From an uncultured Candidatus Peregrinibacteria bacterium (GTDB lineage: Bacteria > Patescibacteriota > Gracilibacteria > Peribacterales > Peribacteraceae): a DNA stretch of 6,616 nt. The DNA is taken from assembly GCA_903822115.1 (NCBI GenBank), contig CAIJNU010000012.1, forward strand, positions 1 through 6,616, in the 5' to 3' direction. This document shows positions 1-6,580 of the stretch, piece by piece. Under the pieces are notes generated by a model. The model saw only the letters and a program-made list of their open reading frames with translations, made no database searches and was not told the origin of the DNA. The position numbers and the translations under genes are program-made. The stretch's first letter is position 1, and every line of letters starts with the position of its first letter.

Positions 1-1
1 G

Positions 2-190
2 AACCGGAGATTGGTACGCCTTCATCTCACCCCCCGAGGAAAGAAGTGTCTCACGAAATACCTGCAAGAAAGACGCACCATCCTCCGGCGCTCCATTGCG
101 CAAATCCCGACGAAGGATCAGCGCGAACTCCAGCGCATCCTCCTGAAACTTGTCACCAATTTTCGCAATTCTTCTCATATTGCTTCCTAA
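2..190 (+). CDS. MarR-family transcriptional regulator, C-terminal part (5' end outside window)
   Basis: This is the last 62 codons of a gene that enters from the left edge, ending at TAA 188-190. The first visible residues, NRRLVRLHLTPRGKK, match the wing of the MarR winged helix-turn-helix (the usual pattern is DxR-x-x-x-LxLTxxG). A long basic helix follows, about residues 17-53 of the visible part, as in the C-terminal dimerisation helices of MarR proteins. MarR proteins are cytoplasmic dimers that usually repress a neighbouring efflux operon and release DNA on binding a small phenolic or lipophilic ligand. The stop lies only 9 bases before the membrane fusion protein gene, so the two are almost certainly co-transcribed and the operator should lie upstream of the window. 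The recognition helix and ligand pocket cannot be seen. The family call rests on the wing motif plus the MarR-EmrA-EmrB gene order; the ligand is unknown. Confidence 0.75.
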   Translation, partial: NRRLVRLHLTPRGKKCLTKYLQERRTILRRSIAQIPTKDQRELQRILLKLVTNFRNSSHIAS

Positions 191-199
191 TCCCCTCTC

Positions 200-853
200 A
201 TGGAAAGTCACACGCCAGCAAAGGCCCCAGTCGAAAAGAGCAGCCGATTCACACGGAAGAAAGTTGCTGCCATCCTCATTGTTGTCGGCATCCTTGCACT
301 CATCGGAGGCGGTCTCTTCTGGCTCCATGAGCAGCAATTCGTCTACACGGACAAGGCTCTCGTGTCGGCTCCTCTCATCAAACTTGCGCCGCACGCCCCC
401 GGAGAGCTCAAACACGTATTCATCAATCAGGGAGACGCCATCGCCCCCTACGCAGCCGTGGCTCGCGTCGGCGACGAGATGATCGCTCCGCAGGTGGGAG
501 GCATCGCCGTATTGGTGCAGAAGGATATCGGAACGATCTATCAACCGGGACAGGCTGTGGTGACGATGATCGAACCGAAGGAACTGCGGATCGTCGCGCA
601 GGTACAGGAAGACAAAGGGCTGAAGGATATTCGTGTCGGGCAGCAGGCACGCTTCACTATTGATGCATTCGGCTCGACGCAGTACGAGGGCATCGTGGAG
701 AGCGTCAGTCAGACAAGTCGGGAGGGCGATGTGGTCTTCAATATTTCCGACCAACGTCAAGAAAACAGCTTCGACGTGAAGATTCAGTACGATCACGACC
801 GTTACCCCGAATTGCAGAACGGCATGAGCGCGAAGGTTTGGATCGTGAAGTAA
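200..853 (+). CDS. Short HlyD/EmrA-family membrane fusion (periplasmic adaptor) protein without coiled-coil hairpin
   Basis: A 217-residue adaptor of the HlyD/EmrA type, partner of the transporter encoded next. A charged cytoplasmic N-terminus (1-21) precedes one membrane helix (about 22-42), so the rest should lie outside the membrane. Two lipoyl half-motifs follow: about 50-90 (ending in INQGDAIAPYAAVARV) and about 91-127 (MIAPQVGGIAVLVQ, then a YQPGQAVVTMIEP turn). After these comes a beta-barrel domain (about 128-217, with VGQQARFTIDAF and a NGMSAKVWI end). In EmrA or HlyD a long coiled-coil hairpin sits between the lipoyl halves and the protein reaches roughly 350-480 residues. Here the halves are joined directly, so no TolC-docking hairpin exists. 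The ATG at 200 is chosen because it starts the charged segment just before the helix and follows a CU-rich leader. It probably helps the antiporter pass substrate across the cell surface layer; the substrate is unknown. Confidence 0.85.
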   Translation: MESHTPAKAPVEKSSRFTRKKVAAILIVVGILALIGGGLFWLHEQQFVYTDKALVSAPLIKLAPHAPGELKHVFINQGDAIAPYAAVARVGDEMIAPQVGGIAVLVQKDIGTIYQPGQAVVTMIEPKELRIVAQVQEDKGLKDIRVGQQARFTIDAFGSTQYEGIVESVSQTSREGDVVFNISDQRQENSFDVKIQYDHDRYPELQNGMSAKVWIVK

Positions 854-869
854 CGTTTCTCCATCTCCC

Positions 870-2366
870 ATGACAGAGAACTCCGCCACACATCACAACG
901 GCATTCCGAAGTGGCTGATTCTGCTCACGGTCATCATCGGCACGTTCCTCGGCCGCCTCGATCAGACGATCGTGAACCTCGCCCTGCCGAAGATCGTCAA
1001 CGACTTCCACATCACTGTCTCCTCCGCCGGTTGGATCGCCACGGCCTACATCCTCGCCAACGCCGTCTTCGTTCCGGTCTGGGGCAAGCTCGGCGATATG
1101 ATCGGCCGCAAGAAAGTCTACGTCCTCGGCTTCACGATCTTCATCATCGGTTCCATCCTCGCAGGACTTTCCTGGAACCTCAGCTCCATGATCGTCTTCC
1201 GCATCATCCAAGCTATCGCCGGATCCGCCGATTACCCGACGGCCATGTCGATCATCGCCTTCACCTACAAAAGCAATAAGGAACGCTCTCAAGCGCTCGG
1301 CATCTGGTCTTCGTCCTTCGCGGCTGCGACGGTGTTCGGACCGCTGATCGGCGGGCCGCTCATCGACAACTTCGGTTGGAGATCGGTCTTCCTCATCAAT
1401 CTCCCCATCGGGATCATCGGCCTCTTCATGGCGATCACCTTCATCCACGAGTCACGTTCGAAGCGCGAGTTCCCGGCTTTCGACTTTCAGGGGGCTCTGG
1501 TTCTCGGCATCGCCCTCTCCTCGCTCGTCCTCGTCCTCGACAAGGGTCTCTCGTGGGGCTGGCTCTCCCTTTACAGCATCATCTGTTACGCGGTGACCGT
1601 GCTCAGCACGCTGTACTTCATCCAAATCGAACGCAACCATCCGGAACCGATCGTGGATCTGAAGTTCTTCAAAAATAATATATTCGTGCAGGCACTCTTG
1701 AATAATTTCATCGTCTTCATGGGAATGATGGGCAGCGTCTTCCTCATCCCCATTTTCGCACAGACCTTCCTCGGATACGGCGCAACGGAAACGGGATACC
1801 TCTTCATCCCGATGGCGGTCTGCATCATGATCGGCGCACCGATCGGCGGAAGGCTCACAGGCAAAGTGCAGGCACGTTACGTCATCGCCGCAAGCACGCT
1901 CGTCGCGGGGGTCGGCCTCTATCTATTCTCCTACATCGATCCGCGTTCCGGTCCGCTCGATATCATCATTCCGCTCTCCATCATGGCATTCGGAATGGGG
2001 TTCGGTATGGCGCAACGCACCAATATCATTGCCGCGGCAGTCCCGACTTCGGAAGTGGGCATCGCCTCCTCTATTCTGGCGCTCGCGCGCAACATCGCGG
2101 GAGCATTCGGCATCTCCGTTTTTGCAACCGTCCTCCAAGATTCGACCAATAGCGCGGTTCTCCGTCTCGCGAAATTCAGTACGTATCATGGAACGAGTGC
2201 CATTCAGTACGCGCAGTTCGTCTCGCTCATCGAGTTGCAGGCAAGGATCATCGCCTACCACACCGTCTTTATCACATCCGCGGTTGTCGTTCTCGTCGGT
2301 TCACTTCTGGCACTTTCGATAAGAGCGGATGTGCGCAAAGGAGTGGAAGTGCACGTTGAGGGCTGA
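870..2366 (+). CDS. EmrB/QacA-type (DHA2 family) MFS drug:H+ antiporter, 14 membrane helices
   Basis: A 498-residue major facilitator of the DHA2 family, which exports lipophilic drugs or toxic metabolites in exchange for protons. Family motifs are intact. The TM1 signature LDQTIVNLALPKI is at residues 30-42, with the membrane-embedded aspartate D31. Motif A, GKLGDMIGRKK, is at 72-82. Motif C with its extension (GPLIGGPLIDNFGWR) is at 157-171, followed by the LINLPIG signature typical of EmrB-like proteins. A late TSEVGIASSI region is at 393-402. Hydrophobic segments can be counted as 14 helices, from about 15 to 485, as expected for DHA2, and the length is normal. The gene starts 16 bases after the adaptor gene and follows a TCTCCC leader without a Shine-Dalgarno motif. 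Context makes it the pump of a MarR-regulated EmrAB-like system in the cytoplasmic membrane. The exact substrate cannot be read from the sequence. Confidence 0.95.
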   Translation: MTENSATHHNGIPKWLILLTVIIGTFLGRLDQTIVNLALPKIVNDFHITVSSAGWIATAYILANAVFVPVWGKLGDMIGRKKVYVLGFTIFIIGSILAGLSWNLSSMIVFRIIQAIAGSADYPTAMSIIAFTYKSNKERSQALGIWSSSFAAATVFGPLIGGPLIDNFGWRSVFLINLPIGIIGLFMAITFIHESRSKREFPAFDFQGALVLGIALSSLVLVLDKGLSWGWLSLYSIICYAVTVLSTLYFIQIERNHPEPIVDLKFFKNNIFVQALLNNFIVFMGMMGSVFLIPIFAQTFLGYGATETGYLFIPMAVCIMIGAPIGGRLTGKVQARYVIAASTLVAGVGLYLFSYIDPRSGPLDIIIPLSIMAFGMGFGMAQRTNIIAAAVPTSEVGIASSILALARNIAGAFGISVFATVLQDSTNSAVLRLAKFSTYHGTSAIQYAQFVSLIELQARIIAYHTVFITSAVVVLVGSLLALSIRADVRKGVEVHVEG

Positions 2367-2406
2367 GGAATACGTTCTTCCCTGTCACGGAACCTCCGAC
2401 TGCCCA

Positions 2407-2574
2407 ATGTCATCGCAAGAACAGACTCTCGTTAAATCTTTGAATTTGCACGACCTCTTGTCGAAGAACGCGCAACAGTACGATGGGATCACCCCATGCC
2501 TTCTCCCACTCGCTGCGCGTTCCGCCCACCAGAGAAACGTCTCGTCTCAGCCTTCTCACGGTTCGTCTCGATGA
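2407..2574 (+). CDS. Small candidate ORF, 55 residues, possibly the 5' part of a frameshifted gene
   Basis: The ORF opens at ATG 2407 with MSSQEQTLVKSLNLHDLLSKN, which looks like an ordinary soluble amphipathic start. After about residue 28 the translation becomes rich in Ser, Arg, His and Gln, like an out-of-frame reading. Over the same bases the other forward frame (position 2496 onward) becomes well-formed. The stop TGA at 2572-2574 overlaps the ATG at 2571 in an ATGA arrangement, which would suit translational coupling to the downstream ORF. Two readings are possible: a tiny coupled upstream ORF, or the true N-terminus of the downstream gene separated from it by a one-base indel around 2480-2570. 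Neither is proven and no family is recognised. Chance is a third possibility. Confidence 0.25.
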   Translation: MSSQEQTLVKSLNLHDLLSKNAQQYDGITPCLLPLAARSAHQRNVSSQPSHGSSR

Positions 2575-2888
2575 GGGGGCCGGAGCGATTGCTTGCGCTC
2601 GTCGATACCATCGAGGATGGCAAGCCGATCCTCCCGATCCTCACGAAAGGGGTCACGCTCTATTCGCTCCTCACTCCACTGCACTGTTCGCAAGAGAAAT
2701 TGCAGAGCATGCATCCCGAACTCGCATTGTTTTTCCGCCTGTCTCAGATCATCGAGTATCTCCTCTTCTCCATTGAAACGACAAGGAGAGAGCCCTCATC
2801 GCAAGAGGTGCGGCTGCTCCTTCCGCTGATCGCGCGGTATTTAACCATTCTCCCTTCGCAAGCCGAATTGCGCTTGGGAAGATGCTGA
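2496..2888 (+). CDS. Hypothetical protein, about 105-130 residues, mostly helical
   Basis: This is a 130-codon ORF of unknown family. Its codons mostly end in G or C, like those of the confident genes nearby, and the product is a sensible mix of leucine-rich amphipathic helices. These include RLLALVDTIEDGKPILPIL and a later segment, ELALFFRLSQIIEYLLFSIE, followed by VRLLLPLIARYLTIL. No catalytic motif, signal peptide or clear membrane span is seen; the helices carry enough charge to be cytoplasmic. The start is uncertain. ATG 2496 gives 130 residues but has a poor leader, whereas ATG 2571 gives 105 residues, has a somewhat more pyrimidine-rich leader, and overlaps the stop of the short upstream ORF. 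The frame is open back to about 2436 without an ATG, which would also fit a frameshifted longer gene. It lies between the efflux operon and transketolase with no evident link to either. Confidence 0.45.
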   Translation: MPSPTRCAFRPPEKRLVSAFSRFVSMRGPERLLALVDTIEDGKPILPILTKGVTLYSLLTPLHCSQEKLQSMHPELALFFRLSQIIEYLLFSIETTRREPSSQEVRLLLPLIARYLTILPSQAELRLGRC

Positions 2889-2925
2889 GACTTTCAATCT
2901 GGCACTGGCGAAAAAATTGAAGATA

Positions 2926-2953
2926 TTGACTTTTGCCATGGGCATACTAGCGT
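2926..2953 (+). promoter_or_regulatory. Weak candidate promoter for the transketolase gene
   Basis: A TTGACT hexamer (2926-2931) matches the -35 consensus at five of six positions. Sixteen bases later, TAGCGT (2948-2953) is a poor -10 with three of six matches. It lies 29 bases before the transketolase ATG, a reasonable distance, in a locally A/T-rich patch. The poor -10 keeps the call tentative. Confidence 0.25.
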
Positions 2954-2982
2954 AGGCTCCTTAACCATTTTCACTCTCTGCT

Positions 2983-5379
2983 ATGGCACCCGAGTCAGCT
3001 GCAACTCCCGAAGAGGGTCGTCCAATAACTTTTCTTTCTCCGAAACTAGATCAGAGGCCCGCCCCTGAAAGTTTCGTGAATCGAACATTGCAGGATGTCC
3101 CCCTCTCGTGCCGAAATGTTCTCGCCAAGTCGCTCGCGGGAACGGGAGAAGCTCATTGGATCGGGAATGACGAGAAATTGGAATTGAATGATTTCGAAAT
3201 GGATGCTTACAGGCGCGCTCAAACAATTCTCTGCCATTTGGCAGTGCGCGCCCCCTGTGCTCACCAATCGGGACACCCCGGCGGTGCGCTTTCAGCGTTC
3301 ACCTGCGCATACATGCTTGCGAATCAGAGGGATCCCGAGACCGATTACCCCCTGATTATCAGCCCGGGGCACCTCTCTATCCTTACCTACGGACTGGACT
3401 ACGTCCTTGGTCGGGAACTCGCAAGTCCTTATGGAATTATTGACAACTTTCGCACCTTGGGAGGACTTCCCGGCCATGCCGAAGCCGGCATCGGCGAGAC
3501 GCCATACGGAACAGGACCACTCGGAAAGGGTCCCAGCTACGCCCTTGGAGTGGCTCTGGGAAGGAAGATGCAGAAACAATCGGGAATCGTGGATGTACTC
3601 GTGGGTGATGGAGAAATGCAGGAAGGACAGCCCCATGAAATGCTGCGTCTCGCACCGCAACTCAATATCGACAACATCGTGATGCACATGGACTGCAACG
3701 ACGTCCAACTCCACAGGAGACCGACGGACACGATGTCTTCCGACTTTGCGTCTCTCGCGCACGCCGCAGGATGGCATGTTATCGAAGTGGAGAACGGCAA
3801 CGATCCCGGGCAAGTGCGCGCAGCTCAGACCAAGGCCACGCAGTTGTGCGGAAATGGGAAACCCGTATTCATCTGCTACTACACGACGATGGGCAATGGC
3901 GTGAAAGTCATGGAGGAAGGGGTGAATGAAACAGGCCCAAAGATGAAGAATTTTCACGGATCTCCGCTCTCGAAAGCCGATGAAGAGAGAGCACTCAGAG
4001 AACTTCCCGATCTCGACGATGCGGTGGAGGCGTATGAACCGACGCGCAGAGCTCTCAAAACCGCCTACGATGCCGCTGGCCGCGTTGAAGTGGATCGCAC
4101 TCTTCCCTGGAATATCGATACCCTTAAATCAGCGGGGTACTCCAGGACCGTTACGGAGAAGGACGGAGCGGCACGAAAAGATTTCGGAGCAGTGCACATC
4201 CTTAACCTCATGAAACATGATCCTCGCATCGTCGTCCTTCATGCGGACATCGCGGGCTCCGGCGGATTTGGTGCCGTGGAGAAGGAATTCCCCGATCGTG
4301 TCATCAACTGCGGCATTGCCGAAGCGAATATGTACTCCATGGCAGCGGGGTTGCGGCACGCAGGATTCCTTCCTGTGACGTACACGTTTGCCCCCTTTGC
4401 TGTTAATGAGGGGCGCGCCGCTCTCCGTCTCAATGACATTAATTTGAATCACACGAGGTGCGGCGCCCTGCATGACCTTACTCATGCCGGAACGAGCGTC
4501 GGAGAGGACGGAACTACGCATCAGGAACTGAATTACCTCAGCATTCCCTTCGACAACTCAGTCGTGTGGAGCACTGCGGATAGCAACCAAGCCGGGGCAA
4601 TGGCGGAAGAGGGCATGAGACTCGTCGCGCAGGGACACACGAACGTCTTCACGATCTTCCCACGAACGGATCATCCTCAATTGAAGAAGCCGGATGGATC
4701 TCTGCTCTACGGACCGGATTACGAATTTGATGGAAAAGCGGATCTCGTGCGCGGCTGTGATGATTGCACGGATCGGGTGACGATCATCACAACGGGGATT
4801 ACGACGCACGAGGCAGTCGCCGCAGTGGATGATCTTGGCGAAGCGGCTTCAAACGTCCGCGTGCTCAACGTTGCGAGCATCCGACCTCTCGATTCGGCAA
4901 CGATCCTCAGGGCGGCGCTAGAAACGGGAACGCTCGTGGTCGTGGAAGATCACAATATCGAGGGAGGTCTCGCCTCCCAAGTGGCCGATCTCGTTGGCAG
5001 TTTCGGTCTGCCGGTCAGGGTGCGGCGACTGGGTGCAAATGGATATCAGGAATCCGCCCCCGCGAACGTGGTCATGCACGAAGCAGGTTTCGATCGTGCC
5101 GGAATCAAGGACGTTATCGATGAAGAACTCATGGAGCCGCGCCACGAAACAGTGCCAGAACTCATTGCGGCCATCGGAAGAATTGCCAGCGCACTGGGTG
5201 ACCCGAATAATCGTTTCGCACTGAATGCAGCCCCCTACATCAGTCAACTCGCCACTGATGAGAGCTATATGCATAGTCTCCTGGATTCCTGGTCAGAGCG
5301 TCAGCGGGTTGAAAGGAATTTGTATGATGTGCAAACGAGACTCCGCGATGCCTTGGCTAAGCTATTTGCTCCAGCATAG
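2983..5379 (+). CDS. tkt: Transketolase (thiamine diphosphate-dependent), with extra N- and C-terminal segments
   Basis: This 798-residue enzyme should transfer two-carbon ketol units between sugar phosphates in the non-oxidative pentose phosphate pathway, in the cytoplasm. Domain 1 shows SGHPGG (H98), SPGH (H130), LPGH (H165) and GTGPLGKG. The diphosphate/metal motif is GDGEMQEG at 208-215 with N239 in DCN, and H325 is in NFHGSPL. Domain 2 has R398, S426 (ADIAGS) and the catalytic glutamate E447 (GIAEANM). It also has H501, D509 and H513 in THAGTSVGEDGTTHQ, spaced exactly as in E. coli TktA (H461, D469, H473), and R561. The C-terminal domain begins about 590. Roughly 68 residues before the core and 60-80 after residue 715 exceed the family norm of about 620-670. 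ATG 2983 is preferred to ATG 3199 (M73) because it follows a CU-rich leader. Phosphoketolase is excluded by motifs. Sugar specificity is inferred from conserved phosphate ligands. Confidence 0.93.
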   Translation: MAPESAATPEEGRPITFLSPKLDQRPAPESFVNRTLQDVPLSCRNVLAKSLAGTGEAHWIGNDEKLELNDFEMDAYRRAQTILCHLAVRAPCAHQSGHPGGALSAFTCAYMLANQRDPETDYPLIISPGHLSILTYGLDYVLGRELASPYGIIDNFRTLGGLPGHAEAGIGETPYGTGPLGKGPSYALGVALGRKMQKQSGIVDVLVGDGEMQEGQPHEMLRLAPQLNIDNIVMHMDCNDVQLHRRPTDTMSSDFASLAHAAGWHVIEVENGNDPGQVRAAQTKATQLCGNGKPVFICYYTTMGNGVKVMEEGVNETGPKMKNFHGSPLSKADEERALRELPDLDDAVEAYEPTRRALKTAYDAAGRVEVDRTLPWNIDTLKSAGYSRTVTEKDGAARKDFGAVHILNLMKHDPRIVVLHADIAGSGGFGAVEKEFPDRVINCGIAEANMYSMAAGLRHAGFLPVTYTFAPFAVNEGRAALRLNDINLNHTRCGALHDLTHAGTSVGEDGTTHQELNYLSIPFDNSVVWSTADSNQAGAMAEEGMRLVAQGHTNVFTIFPRTDHPQLKKPDGSLLYGPDYEFDGKADLVRGCDDCTDRVTIITTGITTHEAVAAVDDLGEAASNVRVLNVASIRPLDSATILRAALETGTLVVVEDHNIEGGLASQVADLVGSFGLPVRVRRLGANGYQESAPANVVMHEAGFDRAGIKDVIDEELMEPRHETVPELIAAIGRIASALGDPNNRFALNAAPYISQLATDESYMHSLLDSWSERQRVERNLYDVQTRLRDALAKLFAPA

Positions 5380-5380
5380 G

Positions 5381-5421
5381 GTTACAACAAAATGCCGCAG
5401 AGCTCAGTCGCTCTACGGCAT
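5381..5421 (-). terminator. Intrinsic terminator-like hairpin between convergent genes
   Basis: Arms at 5392-5403 (ATGCCGCAGAGC) and 5410-5421 (GCTCTACGGCAT) pair over 12 positions with a single mismatch (C5398/A5415), leaving a six-base loop. Read on the minus strand the hairpin is followed by TTTTGTTG, so it best serves the nitroreductase gene, whose stop lies 14 bases before it. On the plus strand there is no T-run after the stem, so its use for transketolase is uncertain, although it sits only 12 bases beyond that stop. Confidence 0.7.
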
Positions 5422-5435
5422 GGAATCCTGCAGGA

Positions 5436-6071
5436 TCAGTTCTTGAAGACGAAGAACTCCTCTTTGGGGAAACGTACTTTCTTGTACGCAGCGCTCTGAT
5501 CGTCGCTGGAGCGGTATCCCAAGGGGCACAATGAAACAACCGTGAGATTTTGGTCTGATAGTTGCAGATCTGCATCAACGAGCGCGGCATCGAATCCCTC
5601 CATGGGACACGAATCGATGTTCGCTTGCGCAGCCGCTGAGAGCAGAAAGCCCAACCCGATGTACGTCTGACACCTCATCCAATTGGCGAGAGATTCGGGA
5701 GATCGCCCCTTTATGGATCCGACCATCATATCGCGATATCCCTTCAGGCTCTCGACCGGGACGCCGCGCGTCTTGGAAACGAGATCGATGAATGCATCGA
5801 CGTACGATTCGTCGATCGTCTTGTATGCGCAAAATGCGACCAAATGCGAAGCATCGGTGATCTGCGTTTGCCCCCATGCGTGCTCCTTCATCTTTTCGCG
5901 GAGAGCAGGGTTGGCGATGACGAGAACTTTGTAAGGCTGCAAACCGTAGGATGAAGCGGCGAGCTGCGTCGATTCGAGCAGATCATCCACTTGTTCTTGG
6001 GTCAGCCTTTTCGTCGGATCAAATTTCTTGGTGGCATAGCGCCAGTGCAAGTTGTCGTTATAGGTAGACAT
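5436..6071 (-). CDS. NAD(P)H-dependent FMN nitroreductase, NfsB-like
   Basis: A 211-residue flavoprotein of the nitroreductase family, which uses NAD(P)H to reduce nitro compounds, quinones or related electrophiles in the cytoplasm. Visible features are RYATKKFDP at residues 11-19, carrying the basic FMN contacts seen in NfsB (R11, K15), then LAASSYGLQPYKVLVI at 37-52. The core helix is WMRCQTYIGLGFLL at 131-144, followed by PMEGFD at 156-161 (E158 and G159 match the NfsB FMN loop) and PLGYRSSDD near the end. Length is normal for the family. A longer reading begins at 6137, but ATG 6071 is chosen because MSTYNDNLHWRYATKK aligns with family N-termini and its 15 upstream bases are all pyrimidines. 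It converges on transketolase, with a hairpin between, and diverges from the small membrane protein gene. The physiological substrate is not determinable; a link to the efflux operon is only suggestive. Confidence 0.92.
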   Translation of the reverse strand: MSTYNDNLHWRYATKKFDPTKRLTQEQVDDLLESTQLAASSYGLQPYKVLVIANPALREKMKEHAWGQTQITDASHLVAFCAYKTIDESYVDAFIDLVSKTRGVPVESLKGYRDMMVGSIKGRSPESLANWMRCQTYIGLGFLLSAAAQANIDSCPMEGFDAALVDADLQLSDQNLTVVSLCPLGYRSSDDQSAAYKKVRFPKEEFFVFKN

Positions 6072-6273
6072 GAAAGAAAGGGAGAAATGAGTAAGAGATA
6101 TCTCAGTGGGTGATATCGTCTCTGCATGATACAGCAATTCACAATTCCTGAACCAATTTCATCAACATTTTTTATCGGGTTTGCATATTTACTGAGGATA
6201 GTTGTCGACCGGACATATCTTTTCTTTCTCCAAAAGAAGAGAATGGGTCGGTCAGTCCTTCCCCAAATCTCCC
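6072..6273. promoter_or_regulatory. Divergent intergenic region with promoters and a candidate operator
   Basis: These 202 bases separate the minus-strand nitroreductase from the plus-strand membrane protein and must hold both transcription starts unless the latter is leaderless. The part from about 6125 to 6195 is clearly more A/T-rich than the genes. On the minus strand, TATCAT (6131 down to 6126) resembles a -10 box, but no good -35 is seen at the expected distance. A 10-bp perfect palindrome, GAGATATCTC, lies at 6095-6104, and a second GATATC at 6112-6117. Both are between the putative -10 and the nitroreductase start, a place where a repressor could act. Confidence 0.45.
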
Positions 6274-6555
6274 ATGGATCACCCTCATCGTTCCGACAAT
6301 CGCGGCCCCTTCGGCGAAGCTCTCATCGTCATTTCCGTGGTCGTCGGCTACTTCTGGCTCCTTGAGCACGGCAAGGCTTCACTGCAAGGCACTTGGGAGT
6401 ACGTGGGCTTCCTTGCCACCATCGTCGTCTTCTACTTCGCGCTCGTCCTCTGTCGTATCATCTTCTTCAACTCAACTCGCAGCAGCAGCGACATGCCATG
6501 GTGGACACAGTATGAACAGCCGAAGAAGGGTGACGATGCTCCACGGAAGAAGTGA
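6274..6555 (+). CDS. Small two-helix membrane protein of unknown function
   Basis: A 93-residue protein that I do not recognise. A polar, charged N-terminus (MDHPHRSDNRGPFGE, 1-15) precedes a hydrophobic helix at about 16-30 (ALIVISVVVGYFWLL). A short polar loop (31-41) follows, then a second hydrophobic helix at about 42-66 (YVGFLATIVVFYFALVL). A hydrophilic tail contains MPWWTQY and ends in a lysine- and arginine-rich stretch. The two-helix hairpin suggests a cytoplasmic-membrane protein with both ends on the same side; the basic tail favours inside. ATG 6274 is chosen because it follows CAAATCTCCC, the same leader type as the other genes; an in-frame TTG at 6202 would add 24 residues that look non-coding. 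It diverges from the nitroreductase gene and could share regulation with it. Tandem hydrophobic segments and the good start make it likely to be real. Confidence 0.65.
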   Translation: MDHPHRSDNRGPFGEALIVISVVVGYFWLLEHGKASLQGTWEYVGFLATIVVFYFALVLCRIIFFNSTRSSSDMPWWTQYEQPKKGDDAPRKK

Positions 6556-6580
6556 ACGTCAGCTTCGTGTGGTTTTAAGC

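Larger units (their letters stand above)
2367..2982. other. 616-base stretch without a recognisable gene
   Basis: Between the antiporter stop and the transketolase start no known family is recognisable. The stretch holds a plausible hypothetical ORF (2496 or 2571 to 2888) and a short candidate ORF starting at ATG 2407 and ending 2574, both described separately. It also holds a weak promoter candidate for transketolase near 2926-2953. No strong hairpin followed by a T-run closes the efflux operon here; a TTCC/GGAA inverted pair near 2379-2392 is too short to call a terminator. Confidence 0.6.

Noticed and set aside
46..330. 94-codon open frame on the plus strand
   Set aside because: Rich in His, Pro and Ser; it overlaps the MarR-family C-terminus and the adaptor gene, both of which have recognisable motifs in other frames.
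738..1448. 236-codon open frame on the minus strand
   Set aside because: It lies antisense to the antiporter gene and yields a D/E/R/G-rich low-complexity translation typical of the complement of G/C-ending codons.
2361..2400. Terminator after the antiporter gene
   Set aside because: Only a four-base TTCC/GGAA pairing is found and there is no T-run.
2901..2920. Sigma-54 type promoter (TGGCAC)
   Set aside because: The required GC element at the -12 position with correct spacing is missing.
3292..3957. 221-codon open frame on the minus strand
   Set aside because: It lies wholly antisense to the conserved catalytic part of transketolase and shows no coherent protein features.
2983..5379. Phosphoketolase, suggested by the length of about 800 residues
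   Set aside because: Motifs are those of transketolase (GDGEMQEG, SGHPGG, GEDGTTHQ); the phosphoketolase GHGGPA and GDGEAETGP motifs are absent.
6072..6137. Longer N-terminus for the nitroreductase
   Set aside because: The 22 extra residues do not match family N-termini and would occupy the leader and candidate operator; ATG 6071 fits the family exactly.
6202..6273. Upstream TTG start adding 24 residues to the small membrane protein
   Set aside because: The added segment looks non-coding, lies in the promoter region, and lacks the CU-rich leader seen directly before ATG 6274.
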